Below are positions 50,576 to 61,253 of a stretch of DNA of 64,000 nt, in pieces; position 1 is the stretch's first letter; each line of letters begins with the position of its first letter. Location of the stretch: NCBI GenBank assembly GCA_036265935.1, contig DATAOB010000088.1, positions 11,343 through 75,342 on the forward strand, in the 5' to 3' direction. Made by a program: the position numbers and the translations under genes. The notes below the pieces were generated by a model, which was not told where the DNA came from, ran no database searches, and saw only the letters and a list, made by a program, of their open reading frames with translations. The stretch comes from JAFASC01 sp036265935 (lineage in GTDB: Bacteria; Pseudomonadota; Alphaproteobacteria; Rhizobiales; Beijerinckiaceae).

Positions 50576-53500
50576 ATGGAACACGAGCGCCTAAATCGGA
50601 GCCGAGGCCCCTCGAACGAGGCGTGCGCCCGAGCCGCTACGTCCATCAAAGCGGTCGATCCGGCCCTGCCGACGGCACAAGGCCTCTACGATCCGCGCCA
50701 CGAGCATGATGCCTGCGGCGTCGGCTTCATCGCCGACATGTCGAACCGCAAGTCGCACGCGATCGTCACCAAGGGCCTGCAGATCCTCATCAATCTCGAC
50801 CACCGCGGCGCGGTCGGGGCCGATGCCAAGCTCGGCGACGGCTGCGGCATTCTCGTGCAGATACCGCATCGCTTCTTCTCCGAAGAGATGGCGAAGGCCG
50901 GCGTCCGGCTGCCTGAGCCAGGCCTGTACGGCATCGGCCAGTTTTTCATGCCGCGCGACGAGGGCGCGCGGAGCGACATCCGCGCGATTGTCGAGCGCGT
51001 CGTCGGAGAGGAAGGCCTGACGCTCCTCGGCTGGCGCGACGTGCCGGTCGACAATTCTGATCTCGGCGAGGCGGTGAAGGCGGTCGAGCCGGTCCATAGC
51101 CAGGTGTTTCTCGGCCGCGGCCCGGGCGTGCGCGACGAAGACGATTTCGAGCGCCGCCTCTATGTCGCACGCAAGGTCGTTTCGAACGCGATCTATGCCG
51201 CCGGCAAGGCCGAGATAGCCGAGTACTATCCGGTCTCGATGTCGTGCCGCACCATCGTCTACAAGGGCATGGTGCTCGTGCACCAGATCGGCAGCTATTT
51301 CCGCGATCTCATGGACGAGCGCTTCGAGAGCGCGCTCGCGCTCGTGCATCAGCGCTTTGCGACGAACACGTTCCCGTCCTGGCGGCTCGCGCACCCCTAT
51401 CGCATGGTCGCGCATAATGGCGAGATCAACACGCTGCGTGGCAACGTCAACTGGATGGCGGCGCGGCAGGCCTCCGTCGAGTCGAAGCTCTTCGGCAACA
51501 ACATCTCGAAGCTCTGGCCCATCTCCTACGAGGGCCAGTCGGACACGGCATGCTTCGACAATGCGCTCGAATTCTTGGTGCAGGGCGGCTATTCGCTGAC
51601 GCACGCAATGATGATGCTCATTCCGGAGGCCTGGGCCGGCAATCCGCTGATGAGCGAAGATCGCAAGGCGTTCTACGAATATCACGCCGCCTTGATGGAG
51701 CCATGGGATGGCCCCGCGGCGGTCGCCTTCACCGATGGGCGGCAGATCGGCGCGACACTCGATCGCAACGGCTTACGTCCGGCGCGCTATCTCGTCACCG
51801 ATGACGGGCTTGTCGTGCTCGCCTCCGAAGTTGGCGTGTTACCAATTCCCGAAGAATCGATCGTGCAGAAGTGGCGCCTCCAGCCCGGAAAGATGCTGCT
51901 CGTCGATCTCGAAGAGGGACGCATTGTTTCCGACGACGAGATCAAGGCGACGCTTTCGGCCTCGCATCCCTATCCGGAATGGCTTGAGCGCAGTCAGATC
52001 GTGCTCGAAGAGTTACGGCCGGTCGAACCGCGTTCGACACGCACGGACGTGGCGCTGCTCGATCGCCAGCAAGCCTTCGGCTACACGCAGGAAGACCTCG
52101 CGCTGTTGATGTCGCCAATGGCCGTCACCGGCCAGGAGGCGGTCGGCTCGATGGGGACTGACACGCCTATTTCGGCGCTCTCCGATCACCCGAAGATGCT
52201 CTACACCTATTTCAAGCAGAACTTCGCGCAGGTGACGAACCCGCCGATCGATCCGATCCGTGAAGAGCTCGTCATGAGCCTCGTCTCGTTTATCGGACCG
52301 CGGCCGAACATTTTCGATCTCGAGGGCGCCTCGCGGCGTAAGCGCCTCGAAGTGCGCCAGCCCATTCTGACCAACGCCGATCTCGAGAAGATTCGCTCGA
52401 TCGGTCATCTCGAAGACGCGTTCGACACAAAGACGCTCGACACCACCTATGCCGCCGAGAAGGGCGCCGCCGGCATGCGCGGCGCGCTGACGCGCCTCTG
52501 CCAACGCGCCGAAGACGCGGTGCGCGGGCGCTACAACATCATCATCGTCTCGGACCGGCAGGTCGGCCCCGATCGCATCCCGATTCCGGCGCTGCTCGCC
52601 ACGGCGGCCGTGCATCATCACCTGATCCGCAAGGGATTGCGGACGTCCGTCGGCCTCGTCGTCGAGACCGGCGAAGCGCGTGAAGTGCATCATTTCGCGC
52701 TGCTTGCGGGTTATGGCGCCGAGGCGATCAACCCGTATCTCGCCTTCGAGACGATCGCGGCGATGTCCGGCGAATTCCCCGAAGAAGTCGACGATTACGA
52801 GGCGCAGAAGCGCTTTATCAAGTCGATCGACAAGGGGCTCCTCAAGGTGATGTCCAAGATGGGCATCTCGACATACCAGTCCTATTGCGGCGCACAGATT
52901 TTCGATGCGGTGGGGCTCGCCCAGACCTTCGTCGATGAGTTCTTCACCGGCACGCATACGATGATCGAAGGCGTCGGTCTCGACGAGATCGCTGAGGAAA
53001 CCGTGCGCCGCCATCGCAATGCTTTCAGCGATGCGCCGGTCTACAAGACCATGCTCGACGTCGGCGGCGACTATGCCTACCGGATCCGCGGCGAAGCGCA
53101 TTCCTGGACGCCGCAATCGGTGTCGCTGTTGCAGCACGCGGTGCGCGGCAATGCCCAGGAAAAGTATCGCGCCTATGCTGACCTCCTGAACGAACAGGAC
53201 GAGAAGCTCTTAACCATCCGCGGTCTTTTCCGCCTCCGCGGCGCGGAGGAAGACGGCCGCGCGCCGGTACCGATCGAAGAAGTCGAGCCCGCGGCAAACA
53301 TCGTGAAGCGCTTCTCGACCGGCGCCATGTCGTTCGGCTCTATATCGCGCGAGGCGCATACGACGCTGGCGATCGCGATGAACCGCATCGGCGGCAAGTC
53401 CAATACCGGTGAGGGCGGCGAAGAATCCGATCGCTACAAGCCGCTGCCGAATGGCGATTCCATGCGTTCTGCGATCAAGCAGGTCGCGTCAGGACGCTTT

Positions 53501-55303
53501 GGCGTCACGGCCGAGTATCTCATCAACTCGGACATGATGCAGATCAAGATGGCGCAGGGTGCCAAGCCCGGCGAAGGCGGACAGCTGCCCGGCCACAAGG
53601 TCGATGCTGTGATCGCCAAGGTGCGGCACTCGACGCAAGGCGTCGGATTGATTTCGCCGCCGCCGCATCACGACATCTATTCGATCGAGGATTTGGCGCA
53701 GCTGATCTTCGATCTGAAGAACGTCAATCCGCGCGCGCAGGTGTCGGTAAAGCTCGTGTCCGAGATTGGCGTCGGCACGGTCGCGGCCGGCGTCTCTAAG
53801 GGCCGCGCCGATCACGTGACGATTTCGGGTTTCGAGGGCGGCACCGGGGCCTCGCCGCTCACCTCGATCAAGCATGCCGGCTCGCCCTGGGAGATCGGAC
53901 TCGCCGAGACGCATCAAACGCTCGTGCTCAATCGCCTGCGTTCGCGCATCGCGGTACAGGTCGATGGCGGCATTCGCACCGGCCGCGACGTCGTCGTCGG
54001 AGCGCTGCTTGGCGCGGACGAGTTCGGCTTTGCAACCGCGCCCCTGATTGCGGCGGGTTGCATCATGATGCGCAAGTGCCACCTGAACACCTGCCCGGTC
54101 GGCGTTGCGACGCAGGATCCCGTTTTGCGCAAGCGCTTCGTCGGACAGCCCGAGCACGTGATCAACTTCTTCTTCTTTGTCGCCGAGGAAGTGCGCGAGA
54201 TCATGGCCTCGCTCGGCTACCGCACGTTCGATGAGATGATCGGGCAGATGCAGATGCTCGACCGCGAGGCAGTGATCGATCATTGGAAGGCGAAGGGGCT
54301 CGATTTCTCGCGTCTCTTCCATAAGCCGCAAGCGAGCGATCCCGCCGCGATTTACCACAGCGGCGGTCAGGATCACGGGCTCGACAAGGCGCTCGACCGC
54401 GGTTTCATCGAGAAGGCACGGCCTGCGCTCGATCGCGGCGCGCCGGTGCGCATCGAAACGCCGGTGCGCAACGTCAACCGCGCCATCGGTGCGATGCTGT
54501 CGGGCGAAGTCGCGCGTATTTACGGACATGCCGGGCTGCCCGACAATACGATCCATATCCGCGCGACCGGCACCGCCGGCCAGAGTTTTGGCGCCTGGCT
54601 CGCTCACGGCGTGGCGCTCGAGCTTGAGGGCGATGCCAACGACTATGTCGGCAAGGGCCTCTCGGGCGGACGTATCGTCGTCTATCCGCCGCGGCAGGCG
54701 GAGAAGATCACGCCCGAAGACTCGATCATCGTCGGCAACACGGTGCTTTACGGTGCCATTGCTGGCGAATGCTATTTCCGCGGCGTCGCCGGCGAGCGGT
54801 TCGCCGTGCGTAATTCCGGCGCGATTGCGGTTGTCGAAGGCACCGGCGATCACGGTTGCGAATATATGACCGGCGGCATCGTCGTTGTCATCGGCAAGAC
54901 CGGGCGCAACTTCGCCGCCGGCATGTCGGGGGGCATCGCCTATGTGCTCGACGAGGACGACACGTTCGAGCAGCGCTGTAACATGTCGATGATCGATCTC
55001 GAGCCGGTCGCCGAGGAAGAGGAGTTGATGCAGAAGAGCTATCACCAGGGTGGCGATCTTGCGCATCACGGCCGTGTCGATGTCATGAGCGACATGACGC
55101 GCTTCGATGCCGAGCGCTTGCATCAGCTGATCACCAATCACTGGCGCTATACGAGTTCGGTGCGCGCGCGCGACATTCTCGATCATTGGGACGAGATGAA
55201 GGGGAAGTTCCGCAAAGTGATGCCGGTCGAGTACCGGCGCGCGCTGAAGGAACTGATGACGCAGGCGGAGACGCCGGCGCCGCTCGCGGCGGCGGGTGAG
55301 TGA
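50576..55303 (+). CDS. gltB: Glutamate synthase (NADPH) large subunit
   Basis: Makes two glutamates from glutamine and 2-oxoglutarate with GltD. 1575 residues. The amidotransferase domain carries the catalytic Cys in HEHDACGVGFIADM, here after an N-terminal extension of about 45 residues to be removed by processing. The synthase domain has SGFEGGTGASPLTSIKHAGS, and the 3Fe-4S motif CIMMRKCHLNTCPVGVATQD near 1162-1181. The C-terminal GXGXG beta-helix ends LMTQAETPAPLAAAGE. gltD follows within 75 bases. Confidence 0.97.
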   Translation: MEHERLNRSRGPSNEACARAATSIKAVDPALPTAQGLYDPRHEHDACGVGFIADMSNRKSHAIVTKGLQILINLDHRGAVGADAKLGDGCGILVQIPHRFFSEEMAKAGVRLPEPGLYGIGQFFMPRDEGARSDIRAIVERVVGEEGLTLLGWRDVPVDNSDLGEAVKAVEPVHSQVFLGRGPGVRDEDDFERRLYVARKVVSNAIYAAGKAEIAEYYPVSMSCRTIVYKGMVLVHQIGSYFRDLMDERFESALALVHQRFATNTFPSWRLAHPYRMVAHNGEINTLRGNVNWMAARQASVESKLFGNNISKLWPISYEGQSDTACFDNALEFLVQGGYSLTHAMMMLIPEAWAGNPLMSEDRKAFYEYHAALMEPWDGPAAVAFTDGRQIGATLDRNGLRPARYLVTDDGLVVLASEVGVLPIPEESIVQKWRLQPGKMLLVDLEEGRIVSDDEIKATLSASHPYPEWLERSQIVLEELRPVEPRSTRTDVALLDRQQAFGYTQEDLALLMSPMAVTGQEAVGSMGTDTPISALSDHPKMLYTYFKQNFAQVTNPPIDPIREELVMSLVSFIGPRPNIFDLEGASRRKRLEVRQPILTNADLEKIRSIGHLEDAFDTKTLDTTYAAEKGAAGMRGALTRLCQRAEDAVRGRYNIIIVSDRQVGPDRIPIPALLATAAVHHHLIRKGLRTSVGLVVETGEAREVHHFALLAGYGAEAINPYLAFETIAAMSGEFPEEVDDYEAQKRFIKSIDKGLLKVMSKMGISTYQSYCGAQIFDAVGLAQTFVDEFFTGTHTMIEGVGLDEIAEETVRRHRNAFSDAPVYKTMLDVGGDYAYRIRGEAHSWTPQSVSLLQHAVRGNAQEKYRAYADLLNEQDEKLLTIRGLFRLRGAEEDGRAPVPIEEVEPAANIVKRFSTGAMSFGSISREAHTTLAIAMNRIGGKSNTGEGGEESDRYKPLPNGDSMRSAIKQVASGRFGVTAEYLINSDMMQIKMAQGAKPGEGGQLPGHKVDAVIAKVRHSTQGVGLISPPPHHDIYSIEDLAQLIFDLKNVNPRAQVSVKLVSEIGVGTVAAGVSKGRADHVTISGFEGGTGASPLTSIKHAGSPWEIGLAETHQTLVLNRLRSRIAVQVDGGIRTGRDVVVGALLGADEFGFATAPLIAAGCIMMRKCHLNTCPVGVATQDPVLRKRFVGQPEHVINFFFFVAEEVREIMASLGYRTFDEMIGQMQMLDREAVIDHWKAKGLDFSRLFHKPQASDPAAIYHSGGQDHGLDKALDRGFIEKARPALDRGAPVRIETPVRNVNRAIGAMLSGEVARIYGHAGLPDNTIHIRATGTAGQSFGAWLAHGVALELEGDANDYVGKGLSGGRIVVYPPRQAEKITPEDSIIVGNTVLYGAIAGECYFRGVAGERFAVRNSGAIAVVEGTGDHGCEYMTGGIVVVIGKTGRNFAAGMSGGIAYVLDEDDTFEQRCNMSMIDLEPVAEEEELMQKSYHQGGDLAHHGRVDVMSDMTRFDAERLHQLITNHWRYTSSVRARDILDHWDEMKGKFRKVMPVEYRRALKELMTQAETPAPLAAAGE

Positions 55304-55375
55304 ATCGACGCTCGTGATCGTATGAGTCGGGTCAGCGCAAACCGTTTTGCGCTAACTGCTGGGACGAATAGTTGT

Positions 55376-56794
<1,419 letters not shown>

Positions 56795-56806
56795 GGCAAA
56801 CGAAAA

Positions 56807-56831
56807 ACGCGGGCCTTACTCAAGCCCGCGT
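56807..56831 (+). terminator. Hairpin after gltD
   Basis: ACGCGGGC ... GCCCGCGT with a short loop, 13 bases after the gltD stop. The stem is strong but no T-run follows, so it is either an intrinsic terminator of weak type or an mRNA-stabilising structure. Confidence 0.5.
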
Positions 56832-56906
56832 CAAGTCTACTGGAGGTCAGGCAGGCTGCTCTTTAAGAGGCGGCCGTAACCCGCCTCGCAAGATGCGCGC
56901 GACTGA

Positions 56907-57539
56907 TTAAAGAACCACTTTCACCTGGGTGCCGACGCCGACGCGGTTGTAAAGATCGACCACGTCATCGTTGAGCATACGGATGCAGCCCGAAGAGACC
57001 GCCTGTCCGATCGTATCCGGCTCGTTCGAGCCATGGATGCGGTACATGAGATCGCCCTTCGAGCCGTATAGATACAAGGCGCGCGCGCCGAGCGGATTAT
57101 TGATGCCGCCATTCATGTGCCGCGGCAGATCGGGACGGCGCTTCAGCATGGCCGAGGGCGGCGTCCAGCCCGGCCACACCGCCTTGCGGCCGATATGGGC
57201 ACTGCCCTGCCACTGGAAGCCTTCACGGCCGACGCCGACGTCATAGCGGACCGCCGAGCCGTTGGTCATCGACAGGTAGAGGTAGCGGTTCTTGGTATCG
57301 ACAGTGATCGTGCCCGGCCGCTCGCCGGTCGGATCGGCAACGACGGTACGCGTCGGCCCGATCTCGCGTCGAACCACGTTCTGATCGTAAGGCGAGGCGG
57401 TGGCAACAGCGACCGAACGGCCCTCTTGCACTCCCCATCCGCCGCCGAACAGAGCTTGGAAGAAGTTCTCGGCATGCGCGGCCGAGGACAGCCCCACAAG
57501 GACAGCGGCAGTAGCTAACAATGTTACACGCTTGGACAT
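56907..57539 (-). CDS. L,D-transpeptidase (YkuD domain)
   Basis: A periplasmic cell-wall enzyme forming 3-3 peptidoglycan cross-links or attaching proteins. The 210-residue protein has a signal peptide (VTLLATAAVLVGLSSAAHA) and a YkuD domain with the catalytic segment HGSNEPDTIGQAVSSGCIRM, giving His and Cys of the HxxxxxxxxSxGCxR motif. TITVDTKNRYLYLSM starts the domain. A palindrome (57643-57660) and a poor EcfG-like site (GGAAC-N17-AGTT, 57598-57623, minus strand) lie upstream. Confidence 0.92.
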   Translation of the reverse strand: MSKRVTLLATAAVLVGLSSAAHAENFFQALFGGGWGVQEGRSVAVATASPYDQNVVRREIGPTRTVVADPTGERPGTITVDTKNRYLYLSMTNGSAVRYDVGVGREGFQWQGSAHIGRKAVWPGWTPPSAMLKRRPDLPRHMNGGINNPLGARALYLYGSKGDLMYRIHGSNEPDTIGQAVSSGCIRMLNDDVVDLYNRVGVGTQVKVVL

Positions 57540-57642
57540 CAGGCAATCTCCCGAGACGATGAGCGGGTTACGCTTTCATACGGCGTAGCTTCCATTGAAC
57601 TGCCAAGCTCGGCGTTTTGTTCCACGGCCAAGGTGAAATCTT

Positions 57643-57660
57643 ATGTGCCGTTTCGCACAT
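57643..57660. promoter_or_regulatory. Palindrome ATGTGC-CGTTTC-GCACAT
   Basis: Perfect 6-base arms around a 6-base centre, 104 bases upstream of the L,D-transpeptidase start and 65 bases beyond the SGNH gene stop. Layout like a CRP/FNR-class site, though the half-site ATGTGC is not the consensus. It could also be a simple hairpin. Confidence 0.3.
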
Positions 57661-57724
57661 GGTGAAAAGCGGCGGGTTGCGCTGTGATTTGCGAATGCCC
57701 CGCGTCGCCCGGTAGCGGGGGCTG

Positions 57725-59146
57725 TTACTGCGGCGTTTGCCGTGGCCAGCTGAAATCGTCGGCGCGGTTGGGCTTCGGCTCGAGCGCCTGACCACGCGCA
57801 ATGGCGCGATCGAGCAGCGCCTGCGCGTCGCTCGAGGAATCGCGCGTGCGGCTGCGGCGCGCCAGATCGCCGTTCGGCGCGACGGGAGCGGTCGTCAGCG
57901 GCAGGATCGGCCCGAAAGCCGGCTTCGGCGGCGGCGGGGGCACTGCCGGCTGGCTCGGAAGCGCTGCCTGCTGACCGGCCGCGGGAGCTTCGCCGCCCGC
58001 ATTAGGTGCAGCCGACGGGACCTCGGCGGGAGCAAGCGGCGCCGGCAGTCCCTCCAGCGTTGCGACCCCGGGCTCGGTCTTCGGCTTGAACAGATCGAAC
58101 TGGCGCTTCACTTCGCTCTCGACGAAATGGGCGAGCTTGCGCGCGCCGGGCTTGGTGAAATGCACGCCGTCCATCGCCCGCAATTTCACGATGACGCCGT
58201 TCACGTCCGGACCGAAGGCGTTGTAGAGCCCGCGCGAATCGCCGAAGGCTTCCCAGACATCGACGAAGGTCGCGTCCTGCTTGGCGGCGCGCTCACGGAC
58301 GAGTTCGTTGATCTCGCTGTAATCGGAGGCCAGCCGCTCGCTTTTCGAGATCGGCAGACCGACCCAGACCAAGGGGATTTTCTTCTCCTTGAAGGCCCTG
58401 GCGATCTCCTCGACGCGATTGCCGTAGACTTCCTTCCATTTGTCGGAGAGCAGCTCGTAGCGGCCATTGGGATCGCGAATTTGCTGGCGGTCGTTGCTGC
58501 CGATCATCATGACCGCCATGCTGATCTTCTCGTTCGAGGCGAGGAGCTCGCGCACCGCCTTCGGCCAATCGTAGAAATCCTCCGCGACCAGACCCGTGTC
58601 GCCTTTCGCCTTGCGCACGATCGTGATTTCGGGCCGGTCCGCGTAGGCCTCCTGCAGGCCCTGCGCCAGCAATTGCCCCAAACTGTCGCCAAGAACGTCG
58701 ATTACGAAGGTGGCCTCGGGCGGCGCCTTGTCCGGAAGCTGCGCCGGTTTGTCGGCAAGCGCGGGAGCACCTGCATCCGGGCGCGGCACCGCTTTGCGTA
58801 TCTGCGGCTTCGTATGCACATAAACCGGACGGCGCTGGATGCGCTGGTGCTGCAGCATCTCGCGTTCACGCAGCCAGTAGGTGGCATTGTCGTCGCGATA
58901 GCCGCCGCCACCGCCACCCCAACCACCACCGCCGCCGCCCCAACCACCACCGCCGCCGCCCCAGCCTCCTCCGCCGCCGCCCCAGCCGCCGCCCCCACCC
59001 CAGCCGCCGCCCCATCCGCCCCATTGGGCCATGGCGACCGAGCCGCAGCTCAAGAACGTGAGGAACGCGAGGGCGCAGAGTTTGAGCGCGCGGCTAGATG
59101 AGAGCGCGCCGCGATTGGCCCTCGGTAAGGAGACGTCCCCGTGCAT
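57725..59146 (-). CDS. DUF459-type SGNH hydrolase with Gly-Trp repeats
   Basis: A 473-residue exported protein. Signal peptide at about 20-42 (LKLCALAFLTFLSCGSVAMA), followed by near-perfect GGWGGGG tandem repeats (residues 43-85) and a proline-rich linker. The SGNH domain has the nucleophile serine in VIDVLGDSLGQLLAQGL, MMIGSNDRQQIRD, and the Asp/His pair in MDGVHFTKPGARKLA, as in DUF459 proteins thought to act on cell envelope acyl groups. The C-terminal 130 residues are Pro/Ala-rich. It follows the lytic transglycosylase gene on the same strand by 61 bases. Confidence 0.8.
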   Translation of the reverse strand: MHGDVSLPRANRGALSSSRALKLCALAFLTFLSCGSVAMAQWGGWGGGWGGGGGWGGGGGGWGGGGGGWGGGGGGWGGGGGGYRDDNATYWLREREMLQHQRIQRRPVYVHTKPQIRKAVPRPDAGAPALADKPAQLPDKAPPEATFVIDVLGDSLGQLLAQGLQEAYADRPEITIVRKAKGDTGLVAEDFYDWPKAVRELLASNEKISMAVMMIGSNDRQQIRDPNGRYELLSDKWKEVYGNRVEEIARAFKEKKIPLVWVGLPISKSERLASDYSEINELVRERAAKQDATFVDVWEAFGDSRGLYNAFGPDVNGVIVKLRAMDGVHFTKPGARKLAHFVESEVKRQFDLFKPKTEPGVATLEGLPAPLAPAEVPSAAPNAGGEAPAAGQQAALPSQPAVPPPPPKPAFGPILPLTTAPVAPNGDLARRSRTRDSSSDAQALLDRAIARGQALEPKPNRADDFSWPRQTPQ

Positions 59147-59207
59147 GAAAGCGATTATAGCGGAGTCGCGGCTCAGGCCAAACTCGCGTCCTATCCAGGC
59201 GCGATCG

Positions 59208-60287
59208 CTAGCGCCGGGCAACGGGCCAGCTCGCCTTCAACGGCGGCCAGCCGGCGATACGGTCGCCGAGCAGAGAGACGCCGAGCGCATAGGCGGTCGA
59301 GTTGTTGTAGCTCTTGATCACCTTGAAATTGCGGGTGACGAGGAAGACCGGCCCGTTGCCTCCTGTCGGCATGATGAAGGCCGCCTGGCCCTCTTGCGGC
59401 ATTGCCTCGCCGTCCGCGCGCCTCACGCCTTGGGCCGTCCATTGCGCGAACGGCCGGTAATGCGTCGCGCCAAAGCGGCTCGTGTCGAAGCCCGCCGGCA
59501 GCAGCACTTCGTAGCCCCAGGTCTCACCGGCGATCCAGCCGTGCTTCTTGAGGTAATTGGCGGTCGAGGCGAGCGCGTCGGGCACGTTGGTCCAGATATC
59601 CTTGTACCCGTCGCGATCGAAATCGACGGCATAATGGTTGAAGCTCGACGGCATGAACTGCGTCTGGCCCATGGCGCCCGCCCATGAGCCCTGCATGTCC
59701 TTCGCGTGGACGTGCCCCGCCTGCAGAATCTGCAGCGCGCTCAGGAGCTCCTTCTTGAAGTAATCGCCGCGGTAGCGCGCATAGGCGAGGGTGGCGAGCG
59801 CACGGATCACATATTTGTCGCCGACGTAAGTGCCGAAATTCGTCTCAAGGCCCCAGACCCCTAGCACGACATACGGGTCGACGCCGTACGTGCGGTCGAC
59901 CTTTTCGAGAATCTCCTTCCATTCGCGCGCTTTCGTGCGGCCGGTCGCAATGCGTTTCTCCGACACGGCGCTCGCCAGATAATCGCCGATCGGCTTGACG
60001 AACTCGGCCTGTTTCTTGGTGCGCTCGATGACGTCGGGGTCGGGCGTAACGCCGCTGAAGGCGGCATCGAACGTCGCGCGCGACACGCCGCGCGCGTGCG
60101 CCTGCGGCCAGAGCGTTTGCACGAAATGGGCAAAGTCGGCCGATGCGGTGACTGTGGTGCCGATAAGAAGAAGAGTGGCGACAAAGAGCGGGACCGCGCA
60201 CTTCCTGGTGCGCAGTCGAAAGCGCGCGCGGACCGAAATGTCCGCGGTCCAACTCCTACCCCTAAGAAACTGCATGTGCCGCCCCAT
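59208..60287 (-). CDS. Lytic murein transglycosylase, MltB-type
   Basis: Cleaves peptidoglycan glycan strands forming anhydromuropeptides. The SLT_2 domain has the catalytic Glu in VLGVWGLETNFGTYVG, AGAMGQTQFMPSSFNHYAVD and DGYKDIWTNVPDALASTANY; the C-terminal PG-binding-like end includes FLVTRNFKVIKSYNNSTAYA. 359 residues. The N-terminal 32 residues before the signal core (PLFVATLLLIGTTVTASA) are odd: their DNA contains a copy of repeat family D (60191-60213). Upstream member of an apparent two-gene cell-wall operon. Confidence 0.9.
   Translation of the reverse strand: MGRHMQFLRGRSWTADISVRARFRLRTRKCAVPLFVATLLLIGTTVTASADFAHFVQTLWPQAHARGVSRATFDAAFSGVTPDPDVIERTKKQAEFVKPIGDYLASAVSEKRIATGRTKAREWKEILEKVDRTYGVDPYVVLGVWGLETNFGTYVGDKYVIRALATLAYARYRGDYFKKELLSALQILQAGHVHAKDMQGSWAGAMGQTQFMPSSFNHYAVDFDRDGYKDIWTNVPDALASTANYLKKHGWIAGETWGYEVLLPAGFDTSRFGATHYRPFAQWTAQGVRRADGEAMPQEGQAAFIMPTGGNGPVFLVTRNFKVIKSYNNSTAYALGVSLLGDRIAGWPPLKASWPVARR
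60191..60213. repeat. Repeat family D copy inside a coding region
   Basis: GGACCGCGCACTTCCTGGTG then CGC: GCGCAC-TTCCTG-GTGCGC forms a hairpin and matches, inverted and with one change, the second hairpin of 45671-45727 with its GGTCC flank. It lies within the signal-peptide region of the lytic transglycosylase gene and is translated. Confidence 0.65.
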
Positions 60288-60329
60288 CGCGCAGGACGGA
60301 TGATGCCGGCAAACCCGTTTCCGATTTAT

Positions 60330-61142
60330 TTACCGTGCGGGCGAACGCAACACCTCCAGCGCCGCTTCATGCGCGCGTTTGTCGCCCGCGGCGATGATGG
60401 CGCCGCCACCGGCTGCGTCGCCGCCGCTCCAGGTCGTGACGAGGCCCCCCGCCCCCTGAATGATCGGGATCAACGCGACCACGTCGTACGCTTTGAGATT
60501 GGCCTCGATGACCAGATCGATATGGCCCGCCGCCAACGCACAATAGGCATAACAATCGCCGCCGTAGCGGATCAGCCGGACCTTCTCTTCCACCCGGGAA
60601 TAGGCGCCGCGTTGCGCCTGCGGGATCAACAGCGGAGACGTCGTCATCAACGTCGCCTGCGCAAGCGATGCGCAGGCGCGCGTCTTCAGCTTACGCTCCT
60701 CGAGCTTCGCGCCGGGGCGATGCGCGGGGCCGCGCCAGGACGCCGCCGCACCATCGCCGAAGAACCGCTCGCGCGTGAACGGCTGATGCATCATGCCATA
60801 ACAGGGCCGGCCGCGATGATTGAGACCAATCAGCGTGCCCCACATCGGCAGGCCCGAGATGAAGCTCTTCGTGCCGTCGATTGGATCGAGGACCCAGACA
60901 TATTCCGCATCGGAGCGAACCGCGCCGAACTCCTCGCCGATGATGCCATGATGCGGAAAGGTCGATTCGATGCGCCGGCGCATGGCAACTTCGGCGGCGC
61001 GGTCGGCCTCCGTTACCGGATCGAACACGCCGCCGCGCGATTTGTCGGTCGGCGTCATCGAGGAGCGAAAAAACGGCAGGATCGCTTCGCCCGAAAGGGT
61101 CGCGAGCTCGTCGACGAACTGGGCGAAATCGACGGCGGTCAT
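60330..61142 (-). CDS. hisN: Inositol monophosphatase family, histidinol-phosphatase HisN
   Basis: A 270-residue metal-dependent phosphatase. GIIGEEFG, VWVLDPIDGTKSFISGLPMW and KAYDVVALIPIIQGAGGLVT are the metal and substrate motifs. The details (FISGLPMWGTLIGL, GGAIIAAGDKRAHEAAL) match the HisN type that dephosphorylates histidinol phosphate in histidine synthesis in actinobacteria and rhizobia, rather than SuhB. ATG 61142 has AGGGAG before it. It lies near cpdR and the N-formylglutamate gene, an arrangement I recall in related genomes. Confidence 0.85.
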   Translation of the reverse strand: MTAVDFAQFVDELATLSGEAILPFFRSSMTPTDKSRGGVFDPVTEADRAAEVAMRRRIESTFPHHGIIGEEFGAVRSDAEYVWVLDPIDGTKSFISGLPMWGTLIGLNHRGRPCYGMMHQPFTRERFFGDGAAASWRGPAHRPGAKLEERKLKTRACASLAQATLMTTSPLLIPQAQRGAYSRVEEKVRLIRYGGDCYAYCALAAGHIDLVIEANLKAYDVVALIPIIQGAGGLVTTWSGGDAAGGGAIIAAGDKRAHEAALEVLRSPAR

Positions 61143-61218
61143 GCCGGCTCCCTGAAGTCCGCTGTGGAGAACGGGCCACATGGCGACCGCATGTCGCAGG
61201 GACATAGGTCAGGACCCC

Positions 61219-61247
61219 TTGCCTTTTGTGCGGTGCAAGCGCATATT
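61219..61247 (+). promoter_or_regulatory. Promoter of the small RNA gene
   Basis: TTGCCT (61219-61224), 17 bases, CATATT (61242-61247). The first base of the first hairpin (61254) falls seven bases after the -10, where transcription should begin. Confidence 0.6.
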
Positions 61248-61253
61248 GTTGCG

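Noticed and set aside
57598..57623. EcfG-type promoter for the L,D-transpeptidase gene
   Set aside because: GGAAC-N17-AGTT has a poor -10 context; kept only as a remark in that gene's entry.
58890..59020. Regular CCGCC-rich repeats as a CRISPR array
   Set aside because: They encode the GGWGGGG repeats in frame in a secreted protein, and there are no spacers.
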